Of a stretch of 64,000 bases of DNA, positions 42,423 through 52,066 are shown piece after piece (within the stretch, counting starts at the first letter, position 1; each line of letters starts with the position of its first letter). A program made the position numbers and the translations under genes. Source of the DNA: CASPLG01 sp965120375. GTDB lineage: Bacteria; Bacillota; Clostridia; Oscillospirales; Acutalibacteraceae. The notes below the pieces were generated by a model. The model was not told the DNA's origin. It saw nothing but the letters and a program-made list of their open reading frames with translations, and did not search any database. The stretch spans positions 1 through 64,000 of the forward strand of contig CBCPMW010000007.1 in NCBI GenBank assembly GCA_965120375.1. The letters are read 5' to 3'.

Positions 42423-43127
42423 TTGTTTGCGATTTTAAAAAGGGAACTTTCAGCTTATTTTAATTCTATAACAGGATATATTTTTATTGCGGTAATCTAC
42501 TTTTTTGGGGGGCTTTTTTTCCATCTAACGTCGCTTTATGTCGGAAATGCGGACTTAAGTGGTGTATTTGCGAACATGACGATGATAATTGAGTTAATAA
42601 TTCCGATACTGACAATGAGAATGATAAGCGAAGATCTGAAACTGAAAACAGACCAAATTTTATTAACTGCTCCGATAAGGACTAGTTGTATAGCTTTGGG
42701 GAAATATTTTTCGGCGGGCATTGTCTACCTTATAGGGATATCTATAACGCTGGTTTATGGCGTGGTTTTGTCTTTTTTTGCGACTCTTGACTGGGTTGTA
42801 ATTGTCGGTAACTTTTTTGGCCTCTTGTTAATGGGAATGGCTTTGATTTCTCTCGGTATGTTTGTTTCATCTTTGACGGAAAGTCAAGTAGTTGCAGCAG
42901 TTTCTACATATGCCTTATCCATTTTTATTATACTTATGGATGGAATTGCAAATTTCTTCAGAGGTACAGTTTTTTATGATATTTTTTCTTACGTTTCGTT
43001 TACAAAACACTACAAGAGTTTTACTATGGGGATAGCGGATTTTTCAGATATTGTATTTTTCCTAAGTATAAGTTTGGTTTTTGTATGTTTGACGACGTTT
43101 ATGATCGAAAGAAGAAAGTGGAATTGA
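42423..43127 (+). CDS. ABC-2 type permease (GldF-like)
   Basis: A 234-residue membrane protein with six segments and the family start MFAILKRELSAYFNSITGYIF. It contains MRMISEDLKLKTDQILLTAPI between segments 2 and 3, as in the NosY/GldF family (about residues 64-84). The start is TTG after GGAGGG. It is placed between its ATPase and the GldG-like partner. Confidence 0.88.
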   Translation: MFAILKRELSAYFNSITGYIFIAVIYFFGGLFFHLTSLYVGNADLSGVFANMTMIIELIIPILTMRMISEDLKLKTDQILLTAPIRTSCIALGKYFSAGIVYLIGISITLVYGVVLSFFATLDWVVIVGNFFGLLLMGMALISLGMFVSSLTESQVVAAVSTYALSIFIILMDGIANFFRGTVFYDIFSYVSFTKHYKSFTMGIADFSDIVFFLSISLVFVCLTTFMIERRKWN

Positions 43128-43130
43128 GGG

Positions 43131-44612
43131 GTGAAATGGGGCTTGGATATAAAAAATATTTTGTCTTTTCGTAAATTTGAAAATAGAAAAGCTAAGCATG
43201 AATTGATTTTTGCCATGACTGTTGTGGTTTCTATAGTTTTTTTGGTTCTATTTAACATTTCGTCTAAGCTACTGACAGATAAATTTTCTTTGAAATTTGA
43301 TCTTACAAAAAATAAAGTTTTTAGCTTGACAAGTGATTCTGTGGAATTTATTTCGTCCCTTGGTAAAGAAGTTAAGATTATTGTTTTAAATAGTAAGGAA
43401 AAGTTTCTTGCAAACGGGGATTATTATGAGCAAGCTAGCATGGTTATTGACGAGTATGCTAAATACTCAGATAAAATAGAAGTAAGCTATGTTGATTTGA
43501 GTGAGAACCCCTCCATAAAAGTAGAGTATGGTGGTGAAGATTTAACAGATAACAGTATAATAGTTAAAAGTGGTGAAAACTACCAGGTTTTAATGCCAAG
43601 TGACCTTTTTAACACCCAGTATTTTTATATGAGGGAAAGGATTTCTTCGTCTAAAGCAGAACAAGCTATGACTGCTGCTATAGTGAATGTGACAAGTGAG
43701 AGCAAAGTTAAAATTAATTTTCTTACTGGATTTGGTGAATCTGAGAATGAACTGGCAGGATTTTCAAGGATTCTTCAAAGTAACAATTATGATGTTGAAA
43801 GTATTTCTATGTTGACTGGAGATATACAGCAAGACAGTTCTTTGGTGTGTATTTGTGCACCCAGTAGAGATTATGACGATGAGACTATCACTAAACTGAA
43901 AAGTTATTTAGAAAATGATGGGAATTATGGTAAAAACGTTGTGTACTTCATAAATTCAGAGCAGAAGGTCCTAGAGAATTTAGCAAATTTTGTTAAAGAT
44001 TGGGGCATATCAATAAATGAAGGCTTTGTTTTCGAAACGAATGAGTCTAAAATTTTGATGAGTGGCCAACCGTTTTTGACAATTTGTGAATATGAAACAG
44101 GTTCACAGTATATAGAAAAAATAAAAGATCAGTCGATCCCTGTGGCTATACCGTTTTCTAGGCCTTTAGAAGTTTTGGATGAGAGCAGAGTAGAGACTAT
44201 TCTTAGATTTTCTAAAACTGTAGGTATATACCCGGAATCTGCAGGAAGCGAATGGAGACCTGGGGAAGGCGATATCAATAAAGGGCCCATACCGTGTTTG
44301 TTGGTTTCGTCTAGTAAAAGTGAGGAAACTGATAAAAAGTCCCGTTTAGTAGTTGTGTCTGCAGTTACAGCAATAAATGAAAATTTGTTGTCTAGGAACA
44401 TGCTAAATAATTCATCTTGTTTTCTGAATTTGTTTAATTCTCTTACAGAAAAAGAAGAAACTGTAAACATAGAGCCGAAAGTGATTGGGGTTAATGAGAT
44501 GCTTGTGGTTCCACAAATTCGCCTTATTTTTGGGCTGATATTCATAGCTGTACTTCCTATTCTAGTTCTTTTAATTGGTTTAATAGTTTGGATTTTAAAG
44601 AGAAAGAAATAG
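43131..44612 (+). CDS. GldG-like ABC transporter auxiliary protein
   Basis: A 493-residue protein. One membrane segment near residues 27-48 leads into a large outer domain (ABC-type auxiliary family: FDLTKNKVFSLT, then AEQAMTAAIVNVT), closed by a second segment at the C-terminus (LIFGLIFIAVLPILVLLIGL). GldG proteins work with the GldA/GldF pair; outside Bacteroidetes gliding their role is not settled. The start is GTG, four bases after the permease stop. Confidence 0.85.
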   Translation: MKWGLDIKNILSFRKFENRKAKHELIFAMTVVVSIVFLVLFNISSKLLTDKFSLKFDLTKNKVFSLTSDSVEFISSLGKEVKIIVLNSKEKFLANGDYYEQASMVIDEYAKYSDKIEVSYVDLSENPSIKVEYGGEDLTDNSIIVKSGENYQVLMPSDLFNTQYFYMRERISSSKAEQAMTAAIVNVTSESKVKINFLTGFGESENELAGFSRILQSNNYDVESISMLTGDIQQDSSLVCICAPSRDYDDETITKLKSYLENDGNYGKNVVYFINSEQKVLENLANFVKDWGISINEGFVFETNESKILMSGQPFLTICEYETGSQYIEKIKDQSIPVAIPFSRPLEVLDESRVETILRFSKTVGIYPESAGSEWRPGEGDINKGPIPCLLVSSSKSEETDKKSRLVVVSAVTAINENLLSRNMLNNSSCFLNLFNSLTEKEETVNIEPKVIGVNEMLVVPQIRLIFGLIFIAVLPILVLLIGLIVWILKRKK

Positions 44613-44687
44613 TTCAAGTTGGCTGTCGGAATGTTTTTTCGGCGGCTTGTAGTTTTGCCTTATCAAATTTTAAGAGGAGATAAAATT

Positions 44688-45593
44688 TTGAAAAAAATCT
44701 GTAGTTTATTTTTATGTTTTTTAATGTTTTTATTTGGATATGGGTGCAGCCAACCTTCTAAGAGTTCAATAAATATTTTGACTTCGTTTTACCCTACGTA
44801 TATAATGGTGGTAAATTTAGTGGATGGTGCGGAAGGTGTTTCAGTGACGAATATGGCTGAGAATCACACCGGATGTTTACATGATTTTCAGTTTCAAAGT
44901 TCAGATATGAAAAAAATTGAAACATCTGATGTTTTTATAATAAATGGGGCAGGGATGGAATCTTTTCTAGATAAAGCTATAAAATCCAATCCTCGAATGA
45001 AAATAATTGATTCGAGTGAAGGGATAGATCTTATAATAAGTGATCATTGTCATCATGATGAGGACGATGATCATGGTGACATTTGTGCCAATCCACATGT
45101 ATGGGTGTCGATAACGAATTACATAAAGCAGGTTGAGAATATTTGTCAAGGATTGTCTACAATTGATCCTAAAAATAAAGAAAAATATGAAGAAAATGCA
45201 TATATATATATAAAAAAGTTAGAAGATTTAAGGGAAAATATGCACCTTGAACTTGATGATTTACCAAACAGAGATATAGTTACATTTCATGAAGCGTTTC
45301 CATATTTTGCGAGAGAGTTTAATCTAAATGTGGTTTCAGTTATCAGTAGCCAACCTCATAGTGAAGCCAGTGTAAAAGAAATTTCAGAGAATATTGAACT
45401 TGTAAAAAGTAAAGGAATAAAAGCAATTTTTATCGAACCTCAGTATTCTAGTACTTCTGCAGAAGCTGTGGCAAACGAAACGGGTGCAAAAGTATATGTT
45501 TTAGATTCGTCGTCTTCTGGAGAAGTATATAAAGATGCATATGTTGATACTATGAAAAAGAATTTAACGGTTTTAAAAGAAGCGTTAGCTTAA
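44688..45593 (+). CDS. znuA: Zinc ABC transporter substrate-binding lipoprotein
   Basis: A 301-residue cluster A-I binding protein. A lipoprotein signal ends in GYGC. Candidate zinc ligands are His in CLHDF, His in NPHVW, His in TFHEAF and the acidic EPQYS end. The His/Asp loop HCHHDEDDDHGD is typical of zinc carriers. The TTG at 44688 was chosen because AGAGGAGA lies eight bases upstream and the signal peptide begins there; the longer frame from 44619 has no site. It is first of the znuA-znuC-znuB order. Confidence 0.93.
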   Translation: MKKICSLFLCFLMFLFGYGCSQPSKSSINILTSFYPTYIMVVNLVDGAEGVSVTNMAENHTGCLHDFQFQSSDMKKIETSDVFIINGAGMESFLDKAIKSNPRMKIIDSSEGIDLIISDHCHHDEDDDHGDICANPHVWVSITNYIKQVENICQGLSTIDPKNKEKYEENAYIYIKKLEDLRENMHLELDDLPNRDIVTFHEAFPYFAREFNLNVVSVISSQPHSEASVKEISENIELVKSKGIKAIFIEPQYSSTSAEAVANETGAKVYVLDSSSSGEVYKDAYVDTMKKNLTVLKEALA

Positions 45594-45611
45594 TTTGGGT
45601 GATATTATTTT

Positions 45612-46361
45612 ATGTATAAAAAAAATGAGTGCCGGTGCAGTGTAATTATTACTAATCTAGGGGTATCGCAACACGGAAATACAATAGTTAGTGACATATC
45701 TTTTTCCGTAAAACATAGCGAAATCATGGCGCTTATAGGGCGAAATGGAGCAGGTAAAACTACAATTTTAAAATCCATCATAAATAGTGTTCCTCATACT
45801 GGACAAATCAGATTTTTTGATTCCAGTGGAAGAAAGATACCTTCGCCGAAAATTGGTTATGTTCCTCAGAAACTGAGTTTTGATAAGGATACACCTATAA
45901 CTGTTCTTGATTTGTTTTGTACTAATTCTACTCGTTTTCCTGTCTTTTGTGGTCACAGCAAAGAAAGGAAATTAAGAACATATGAACTTTTAGAAAAAGT
46001 AGGTGCGGAAAAACAGATAAATAAAGAAATCGGGCGATTATCTGGAGGAGAACTACAAAGGGTTATGCTTGCGTTTGCTCTTGACCCTATGCCAGACATT
46101 TTGCTTTTAGATGAACCGGTTGCGGCTGTAGACAAAAATGGAGTCGCAACTTTTTATAGGATTATAACATCTATGCGAAAAGAGTATCATATGCCGATAA
46201 TTATGGTTTCTCATGACTTAGAACAAATAAGTAAATATGCAACTTCATATGCCTTAATAGACAAAACTTTGCTGGAAACAGGAAGAGCTTGTGATATGAT
46301 GAAAAGCAAAAATATTAAAAATATGTTTTTTGACAGCTTATATGGAGGGGGGATTATATGA
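45612..46361 (+). CDS. znuC: Zinc ABC transporter ATPase
   Basis: A 249-residue subunit with Walker A GRNGAGKT, Q-loop PQKLSF, signature LSGGELQR, Walker B ILLLDEPVAAVD and H-loop SHD. It energises uptake of the metal delivered by the lipoprotein. The stop overlaps the znuB start (ATGA). No Zur-type repressor gene or clear operator is in view. Confidence 0.94.
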   Translation: MYKKNECRCSVIITNLGVSQHGNTIVSDISFSVKHSEIMALIGRNGAGKTTILKSIINSVPHTGQIRFFDSSGRKIPSPKIGYVPQKLSFDKDTPITVLDLFCTNSTRFPVFCGHSKERKLRTYELLEKVGAEKQINKEIGRLSGGELQRVMLAFALDPMPDILLLDEPVAAVDKNGVATFYRIITSMRKEYHMPIIMVSHDLEQISKYATSYALIDKTLLETGRACDMMKSKNIKNMFFDSLYGGGII

Positions 46362-47203
46362 ACATAGTATACAGTGCTATGGAATACATGTTTCCTTTCT
46401 CGTGGGTACACTTTAATTTTATGAAAAATGCATTGATAGCTATAGCTTTAATATCTCCTTTATTTGGTCTTATCGGAACTATGATTGTAAACAATAAAAT
46501 GTCTTTTTTTTCAGATGCCTTGGGTCATTCGATTTTAACAGGAATTGCGATTGGGGTACTTTTTGGCCTTGGCAACTATATGTTTTCTATGCTTTTGTTT
46601 GCAGTTTTGTTCGCTTTATCTATTTCTAGTGTTATCAATTCAAAAGTTTCGTCTCCTGACACGGTAATTGGTGTTTTTTCATCTTCTGGAGTAGCTTTAG
46701 GAATTGTTATTTTGTCAATAAAAGGCGGTTTTTCTCGGTATACAAGCTATTTAATTGGAGATATTCTTTCTATTACAGCTAAAGAGATTTTGGTTCTTAT
46801 ATTTACTTTGATTTTGGTTGTAATTATATGGATTTTTTGTTTTAACAAATTAATGCTTGCAAGTATAAATTCAGATTTAGCTTTGAGTAAACAGGTAAAT
46901 GTTAAATTTTATAAAAATATATTTGTAATAGTAATTGCTTTAATAGTAACTGTGTCTATAAAGTGGGTAGGGATACTTATTGTTAATTCTTTGCTAGTAA
47001 TTCCCGCAGCGTCAGCAAGAAATATAGCATACAGCATGAAAAGTTATCATTTGTTTTCGGTGCTGTTTTCCATTATTTCTGGTATTTGCGGATTGATTTT
47101 GTCCTATTATATAGGGACTTCAGCAGGTGCAACCATAGTTTTGGTGTCATCTTTAATATTTTTTATAACTTTTTTCTTTAGAGGGAAATTAAGTAAAGTG
47201 TAA
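46358..47203 (+). CDS. znuB: Zinc ABC transporter permease
   Basis: A 281-residue ABC-3 family permease with about eight membrane segments. Family marks include FFSDALGHSILTGIAIG near residue 53 and the VKWVGILIVNSLLVIPAAAAR-type loop (here near 205-225, with PAASAR). It completes the three-gene zinc importer. Confidence 0.94.
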   Translation: MNIVYSAMEYMFPFSWVHFNFMKNALIAIALISPLFGLIGTMIVNNKMSFFSDALGHSILTGIAIGVLFGLGNYMFSMLLFAVLFALSISSVINSKVSSPDTVIGVFSSSGVALGIVILSIKGGFSRYTSYLIGDILSITAKEILVLIFTLILVVIIWIFCFNKLMLASINSDLALSKQVNVKFYKNIFVIVIALIVTVSIKWVGILIVNSLLVIPAASARNIAYSMKSYHLFSVLFSIISGICGLILSYYIGTSAGATIVLVSSLIFFITFFFRGKLSKV

Positions 47204-47382
47204 TAAATAAGTTTAATCTAATAAACCGTTAATTGTAAACTGAAAATTGATGAATTTGTGGGAATTTAGATATAGAGCGAATGGAACATAATTTCTATAT
47301 ATAAAAATACGTAATACAAGGATTAGTGATTGTTTATGTGTTTTCAATAAAAATGTTTAATAAAGAAATTTGAAATATTTAC

Positions 47383-47411
47383 TTTACATAAACTTAACTA
47401 TATGATACAAT
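47383..47411 (+). promoter_or_regulatory. Promoter of the duplicated 892-residue protein gene
   Basis: TTTACA, a 17-base spacer and TACAAT, 40 bases before the start codon. The remaining 47204-47382 gap has no gene. Confidence 0.6.
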
Positions 47412-47450
47412 TATAGAGAAATATTTTTAACTTAGGAGGATCTTTTTAAA

Positions 47451-50129
47451 ATGAACGCCAAAGACGTGGTGTTAGGAGTTGTATCAGCTTTGTTCGGGGT
47501 GGGTTTAGTTGTTTGTATTGGAAAATGCATTTTTGGAGAAGATAGAAGCAAACAAGAACCCAAGGAAAATAGTAGTAAGTTTTTGGGGATTGACGCGGGA
47601 CAACCGCTTCCAAATAATGTGGAAGAGGAGAGTGAGACGACGTCAAGGAGTGCTGAATCAATCATAGAAACTTCTGTGCCAGTGTTTCAGGTGTTATCTT
47701 CAGGTAGAGCCTTGTCTGGTAGAGTTGAAGAGAACGCTAGAACTCCAGAGGGTATAGATCTTACGGCGACGAATTTAGGAGGATTTGACGTGGGGCAACC
47801 GCTTCCAAACGACGTGGTGGAGCAGCAAGTGAACGCTCTAAAAGATGCTTTACAGGATAAACTTACTGGAAAAATTAAAGATCTGTCTCCACTGAAAGAG
47901 GAGATGGATAGATATCCTTTGTTGAGCTGGCAGGCGAAACTTGAGGCTTTCAAACAGCTGAATTTTGGTTCTTGTATGAGCAGCGATGGGGTTGTTGGGA
48001 CTTACTCAAGAGACCTTGACAACGAGGAGCTCTGGGAGCTTACAGAGGCCTTTTTGGAAAAAATAGGAATGACCGGCTACGCCTCTTACCAACGGCTGAA
48101 ATTCTTACGAGACTTGGCTACAGACAATTTTGACGGTAAAGACATTGAAGAAGTATGGAGTAGAACAGTGGAAGCACTGCAAGAATTGTCAAAGACTTCT
48201 TACCTTTTTGGGGACTGTGGACCTAGAAATATAAACGAAAATTTAGACACTGACGTGACTTATGTTACTAACCTGATAAACAATAAACGGATATGTAAGG
48301 GCCTTGTAAGGCTAATATTTTCTCGTGGCGAAAGCGAATTAAGAGAAGGATTTATTTTTGATAATTCTGGTCCTGTATACATACATGATCTTTATTATAG
48401 TGTGCCGAGGCTATACGACGCCAACTTGATGAAAGCTACAAAGGGCTGGCATATGCTAAGATTGGCTACTTTTGCCCAATTTGGTGGCCCTTTTGGTAGC
48501 CCGTATAATGAAGCTTTATTCCCAGAACATAAAGATAAAGAATACGAAGGGTATAATTGTTGGAGAGAGTATGCGCAGATTTACTCAGTACTCAAAAAGG
48601 AGTTTGGCTGTAAGGATGACAAAGAATTTATAGGTGAAAATAGTTGGATAGTTAGATGTTTGCTGCTGGGAGAAGGAAACTATTTCCATTTAGACAGAAA
48701 AGCTGTAAGTTTGGTAAGAGATTCCCATTTGTGTGGAAAAAATTTAGTTAACGCGCTCATTCGTAGTGAATTAGAATTAGGAGATAGACTGAAATTGTAT
48801 GATTCTCCTGGTAAAACGAGGGATCTAGATCTTACTGGGGATGCATTGGCAGCTTTGAGAAATGAAGGATTGATTCGACTTGTTGAGATGTTTGAAGAGG
48901 CAGCAAATGAAGTAGAGACATCAGGGTTAACAAGAGAAGATAAGCAGCAAATGGACGCTTTAAAAAATGCTTTGCAGGATAAACTTACTGGAAGAATTGG
49001 AGATCTGTCTCCACTGAAAGAGGAGATGAATAGATATCCTTCGTTGAGCGGGCAGATGAAACTGGAGGTTTTCAGACAGCTGAATTTTGATTCTTGTGAG
49101 GGAGTGCGTAATGAAGTCATAAAGGCTTACGTGAGAAACCTTGACGACGATGAGCTATGTGGGCTTACAGATGTATTTTTGAGAAGAAAGGGGTTTGAGG
49201 AGAACTATGTTCTTTGCGAACAGCTAAAATTTTTAAGAGACTTAGCTACAGACAATTTTAACGGTAAAAGCATTAAAGAATTAGGGGATAGGGCAGTGCT
49301 TGCACTGCAAGAATTGTCAAAGACTAAGGATCTTTTTGAGGACCTTGGACCTGGAGATGTAAACGAAGATTTGAAAACTAACGTGACTTATGTTAACAAC
49401 TTGATAAACAATAAACGGATATGTAAGGGCCTTGTAAGGCTAATATTTTCTTGTGGCGATATAGAAGTAGAAGACAAAAATGGCGAAATTAGTTTTACTG
49501 GTAACCAAAATCTTATATCATACGTATATGATCTTTATAAGTACGAGATCAGAAGAGCCCCGGTGGAAGCTACAAAGGGCTATAATATACTAAGAATGGC
49601 TATCTTTGCCCAATGTGGAGAGATTTTTCTACCGTATGAGAAAGCTCCATTAGAAGGAATGTTCGAAGGCAATTACAGTGCTTCTAGAATTTATGCACAG
49701 ATTCACTCAGTACTCAAGGAGGAGTTTGGCTGTAAGGATGACAAAGAATTTATGGGTGAAAATAGTTGGATAGTTGAAGTGCTTAGAGAAGGAGAAGCTA
49801 GAGCAATTGAAGAAACCGCTAGAGGTGTAATAGACACTTTATGGTTGCGTGGAAGAAATGCACTTAAAAGTCTCATTGTTCATAGATTGTGTTGTAAATT
49901 ACATTCTGGAAACGGTTTGAGTTCATCGCTTTCATCACTGTATGAGGGTGTGAGGATCTTAGAAGGTTATGAACCAGGGGATATTTCAGGTCTGAAACTG
50001 TATGATTCTTCTGGTGAAGCGAGGGACCTAAAACTTTATGAGGTGGATGATCCATTAGAAGTTTTGAGAAATGAAGGATTGACTAGACTTGTTGAGATAT
50101 TTGAAGAGGCAGCAAGAGTTTTTGAATAA
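47451..50129 (+). CDS. Membrane-anchored orphan built of two near-copies of one domain (892 residues)
   Basis: I do not recognise a family. Residues 1-28 (MNAKDVVLGVVSALFGVGLV...) form a very short tail and a membrane segment. A linker with two GQPLPN(N/D)V motifs follows, then two copies of a domain of about 370-390 residues (130-502 and 503-892). Both begin ALQDKLTG(K/R)I and SPLKEEM(D/N)RYP, contain NLINNKRICKGLVRLIFS and GCKDDKEF(I/M)GENSWIV, and end RNEGL(I/T)RLVE(M/I)FEEAA. Basic residues follow the membrane segment, which would favour a cytoplasmic body, but topology is uncertain. The start is ATG after TTAGGAGG. The anchor resembles those of the 55497 and 57021 proteins. Confidence 0.82.
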   Translation: MNAKDVVLGVVSALFGVGLVVCIGKCIFGEDRSKQEPKENSSKFLGIDAGQPLPNNVEEESETTSRSAESIIETSVPVFQVLSSGRALSGRVEENARTPEGIDLTATNLGGFDVGQPLPNDVVEQQVNALKDALQDKLTGKIKDLSPLKEEMDRYPLLSWQAKLEAFKQLNFGSCMSSDGVVGTYSRDLDNEELWELTEAFLEKIGMTGYASYQRLKFLRDLATDNFDGKDIEEVWSRTVEALQELSKTSYLFGDCGPRNINENLDTDVTYVTNLINNKRICKGLVRLIFSRGESELREGFIFDNSGPVYIHDLYYSVPRLYDANLMKATKGWHMLRLATFAQFGGPFGSPYNEALFPEHKDKEYEGYNCWREYAQIYSVLKKEFGCKDDKEFIGENSWIVRCLLLGEGNYFHLDRKAVSLVRDSHLCGKNLVNALIRSELELGDRLKLYDSPGKTRDLDLTGDALAALRNEGLIRLVEMFEEAANEVETSGLTREDKQQMDALKNALQDKLTGRIGDLSPLKEEMNRYPSLSGQMKLEVFRQLNFDSCEGVRNEVIKAYVRNLDDDELCGLTDVFLRRKGFEENYVLCEQLKFLRDLATDNFNGKSIKELGDRAVLALQELSKTKDLFEDLGPGDVNEDLKTNVTYVNNLINNKRICKGLVRLIFSCGDIEVEDKNGEISFTGNQNLISYVYDLYKYEIRRAPVEATKGYNILRMAIFAQCGEIFLPYEKAPLEGMFEGNYSASRIYAQIHSVLKEEFGCKDDKEFMGENSWIVEVLREGEARAIEETARGVIDTLWLRGRNALKSLIVHRLCCKLHSGNGLSSSLSSLYEGVRILEGYEPGDISGLKLYDSSGEARDLKLYEVDDPLEVLRNEGLTRLVEIFEEAARVFE
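47838..50126 (+). repeat. Direct duplication of about 1.1 kb inside the 892-residue protein gene
   Basis: The two halves remain close in DNA in places. A stretch of about 60 bases near 48267 (within the NNKRICKGLVRLIFS coding part) recurs near 49400 with about two mismatches, while other parts have drifted far, a pattern fitting gene conversion or selection on some parts. Confidence 0.75.
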
Positions 50130-50235
50130 GGGGAGAGTAACAGCAGTTTAAGTTTTTCAGGGACTAGACTTGAGCGTTTAAGATGTAATATAATAAAGGT
50201 ACGATGAAAAATTGAACGCTAAGGTGACATAAGAC

Positions 50236-51774
50236 TTGGAAACCAATCAAAGAAAATTAGGAATAGTTTTGTCCTACATAGGAATATTAACAAGCGCTGT
50301 AGTCAATATGATAAATGTCCCATTATTTTTGAGGTTTATTGGTGTAGATCAGTACGGGATATATCAGACTATGGGCGCTTTGATTTCGTATTTTTCAGTC
50401 CTTGATTTTGGTCTGCCGTCAACCATAGTCGTTTTTTATTCTCGATACAAAGGGCTAAATGATAAGCGAAATATGGAAAACATTTTAGCGATATGCTCTA
50501 GAATTTATATCGCAATAACAGCTGTGATTCTTGCTGTGAGTGCAGTTTTATACTTTTTTCTAGATTCGATGTATTCTGAATCGCTTACAAGGGAGCAATT
50601 AATAAGTACAAAGCAAGTGTACATAGTTTTAATAATAAACGTAGCGTTCACTTTGCCTTTTCAGATTCTGAATGCAATTATAACCGCCTCAGAACGTTTT
50701 GTGTTCATAAGAGGGACGACTATTTTTGTGACAATTTTGCAAGCTTTAGGTGTAGCTCTGGTGATATTTAAGTTTCCATATGCACTTTCGATAGTTATTG
50801 TTCAGACTATATTTAACCTGATAGTGGTTGTGCTTAGATACTTTTACTGTTTTAAAGTATTGAAAGTAAAGATAAAGTTTCATTTTTTTGATGCAAAACT
50901 ATTTAAATCTATAGTAAAGTATTCGTTTTTCATTTTCCTAAATGTTATAGTTGAACAGCTATTTTGGAGATCAAGTGCGATTATTCTTAGCGTATTTTGT
51001 AATCCTGAATCTGTAGCAGCTTATTCAATAGCTTTTCAGATTTCCTACTATTATATGATCATTTCGACTGCAATAACTGGTGTATTTTTACCTAAAATTA
51101 CGAAAATGGTTTCTTCTGGCGCAACTAATAAAGAACTTGGAGATATTTTTTTAAGGGTGGGTAGAGTCCAGTTTATTATTCTGTCATGTGTACTTACAGG
51201 ATTTATACTGTTTGGAAAACAGTTTATTTCACTTTGGTCTCTTAAGAAACCTGGATTTGAAGACAGTTATTTAATGACACTTTTTATAATTATTCCATTA
51301 ACTTTTGATTTAGTTCAGGGATTAGCGCAAACAATTTTACAGGCTGTAAATAAATTTTACATAAGAGTTTTGCTGTTTTTATTTATAAATGTAGTAAATG
51401 TTCTGATTATGATTCCACTTAGTAAACTGTATGGAGGAGTAATTTGTGCTGTGCTAAATGGTTTTGGTATCTTAGCTTTAGTTTTTATATTGAATTTTAT
51501 TTATCAAAATTTTCTAAATTTGAAAATGTTACCATTTTGGAGTCAAATACTAAAAATGTGTTTATCAGTGTTGTGTTGTTTTGTTGTAGGAGCTACCTTA
51601 AACTTTGTTTATATGCCAAGTGAATTTTTGAGTATGTTGTTTAAAATATTTAGCTATACTGTGATTTATATTGTCGTGATGTGGAAGTTTGCTATGAATA
51701 GTTACGAAAAAAATTTACTTAAAAAACCAGTTGAAAAACTTAAGGATATGATTATTGCACACAAAAAAGTTTAG
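50236..51774 (+). CDS. Polysaccharide/oligosaccharide flippase (MOP superfamily)
   Basis: A 512-residue membrane protein with 12-14 segments. The N-terminus (SYIGILTSAVVNMINVPLFL, FIGVDQYGIYQTMGALISYFSVLDFGL) is typical of Wzx-like flippases that move lipid-linked sugars across the membrane. The start is TTG after AAGGTGA. No glycosyltransferases are adjacent, so the substrate is open. The gene is 100 bases after the 892-residue protein gene and may share its transcript. Confidence 0.9.
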   Translation: METNQRKLGIVLSYIGILTSAVVNMINVPLFLRFIGVDQYGIYQTMGALISYFSVLDFGLPSTIVVFYSRYKGLNDKRNMENILAICSRIYIAITAVILAVSAVLYFFLDSMYSESLTREQLISTKQVYIVLIINVAFTLPFQILNAIITASERFVFIRGTTIFVTILQALGVALVIFKFPYALSIVIVQTIFNLIVVVLRYFYCFKVLKVKIKFHFFDAKLFKSIVKYSFFIFLNVIVEQLFWRSSAIILSVFCNPESVAAYSIAFQISYYYMIISTAITGVFLPKITKMVSSGATNKELGDIFLRVGRVQFIILSCVLTGFILFGKQFISLWSLKKPGFEDSYLMTLFIIIPLTFDLVQGLAQTILQAVNKFYIRVLLFLFINVVNVLIMIPLSKLYGGVICAVLNGFGILALVFILNFIYQNFLNLKMLPFWSQILKMCLSVLCCFVVGATLNFVYMPSEFLSMLFKIFSYTVIYIVVMWKFAMNSYEKNLLKKPVEKLKDMIIAHKKV

Positions 51775-51819
51775 AATAGATTTAAAAATATCAATATTTA
51801 AACAAAAAACAAATTTCTG

Positions 51820-51848
51820 TTGACAAAGACAGAGTTAACATATATAAT
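51820..51848 (+). promoter_or_regulatory. Consensus promoter of the CAU tRNA
   Basis: A perfect TTGACA, 17-base spacer and TATAAT, 22 bases before the tRNA. Confidence 0.9.
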
Positions 51849-51870
51849 TACCATGACATTTGAAACTTTG

Positions 51871-51947
51871 GGGCCATTAGCTCAGTTGGTTAGAGCAACC
51901 GGCTCATAACCGGTTGGTCCGGGGTTCGAGTCCCTGATGGCCCACCA
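51871..51947 (+). tRNA. tRNA with CAU anticodon (elongator Met or lysidine-type Ile)
   Basis: A 77-base cloverleaf with encoded CCA. The acceptor stem is GGGCCAT/ATGGCCC and the anticodon stem ACCGG/CCGGT closes CTCATAA, giving CAT. It lacks the unpaired first base of an initiator. Elongator Met and Ile2 tRNAs of Clostridia look alike here, and I cannot separate them by eye. Confidence 0.93.
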
Positions 51948-51988
51948 ATTTCCTTGAACGGAAGATTTTTGCTTTTAGGTTTGGATTT

Positions 51989-52018
51989 AAAGATGCATTT
52001 TTTGCATCTTAGTTTTTG
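51989..52018 (+). terminator. Terminator after the tRNA
   Basis: Stem AAGATGCA/TGCATCTT with a T loop, then AGTTTTTG. Confidence 0.75.
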
Positions 52019-52066
52019 AGTTTTCTTAAATTTGAAAAAATTTTGAAATTTACCTAAAATTAGCTG

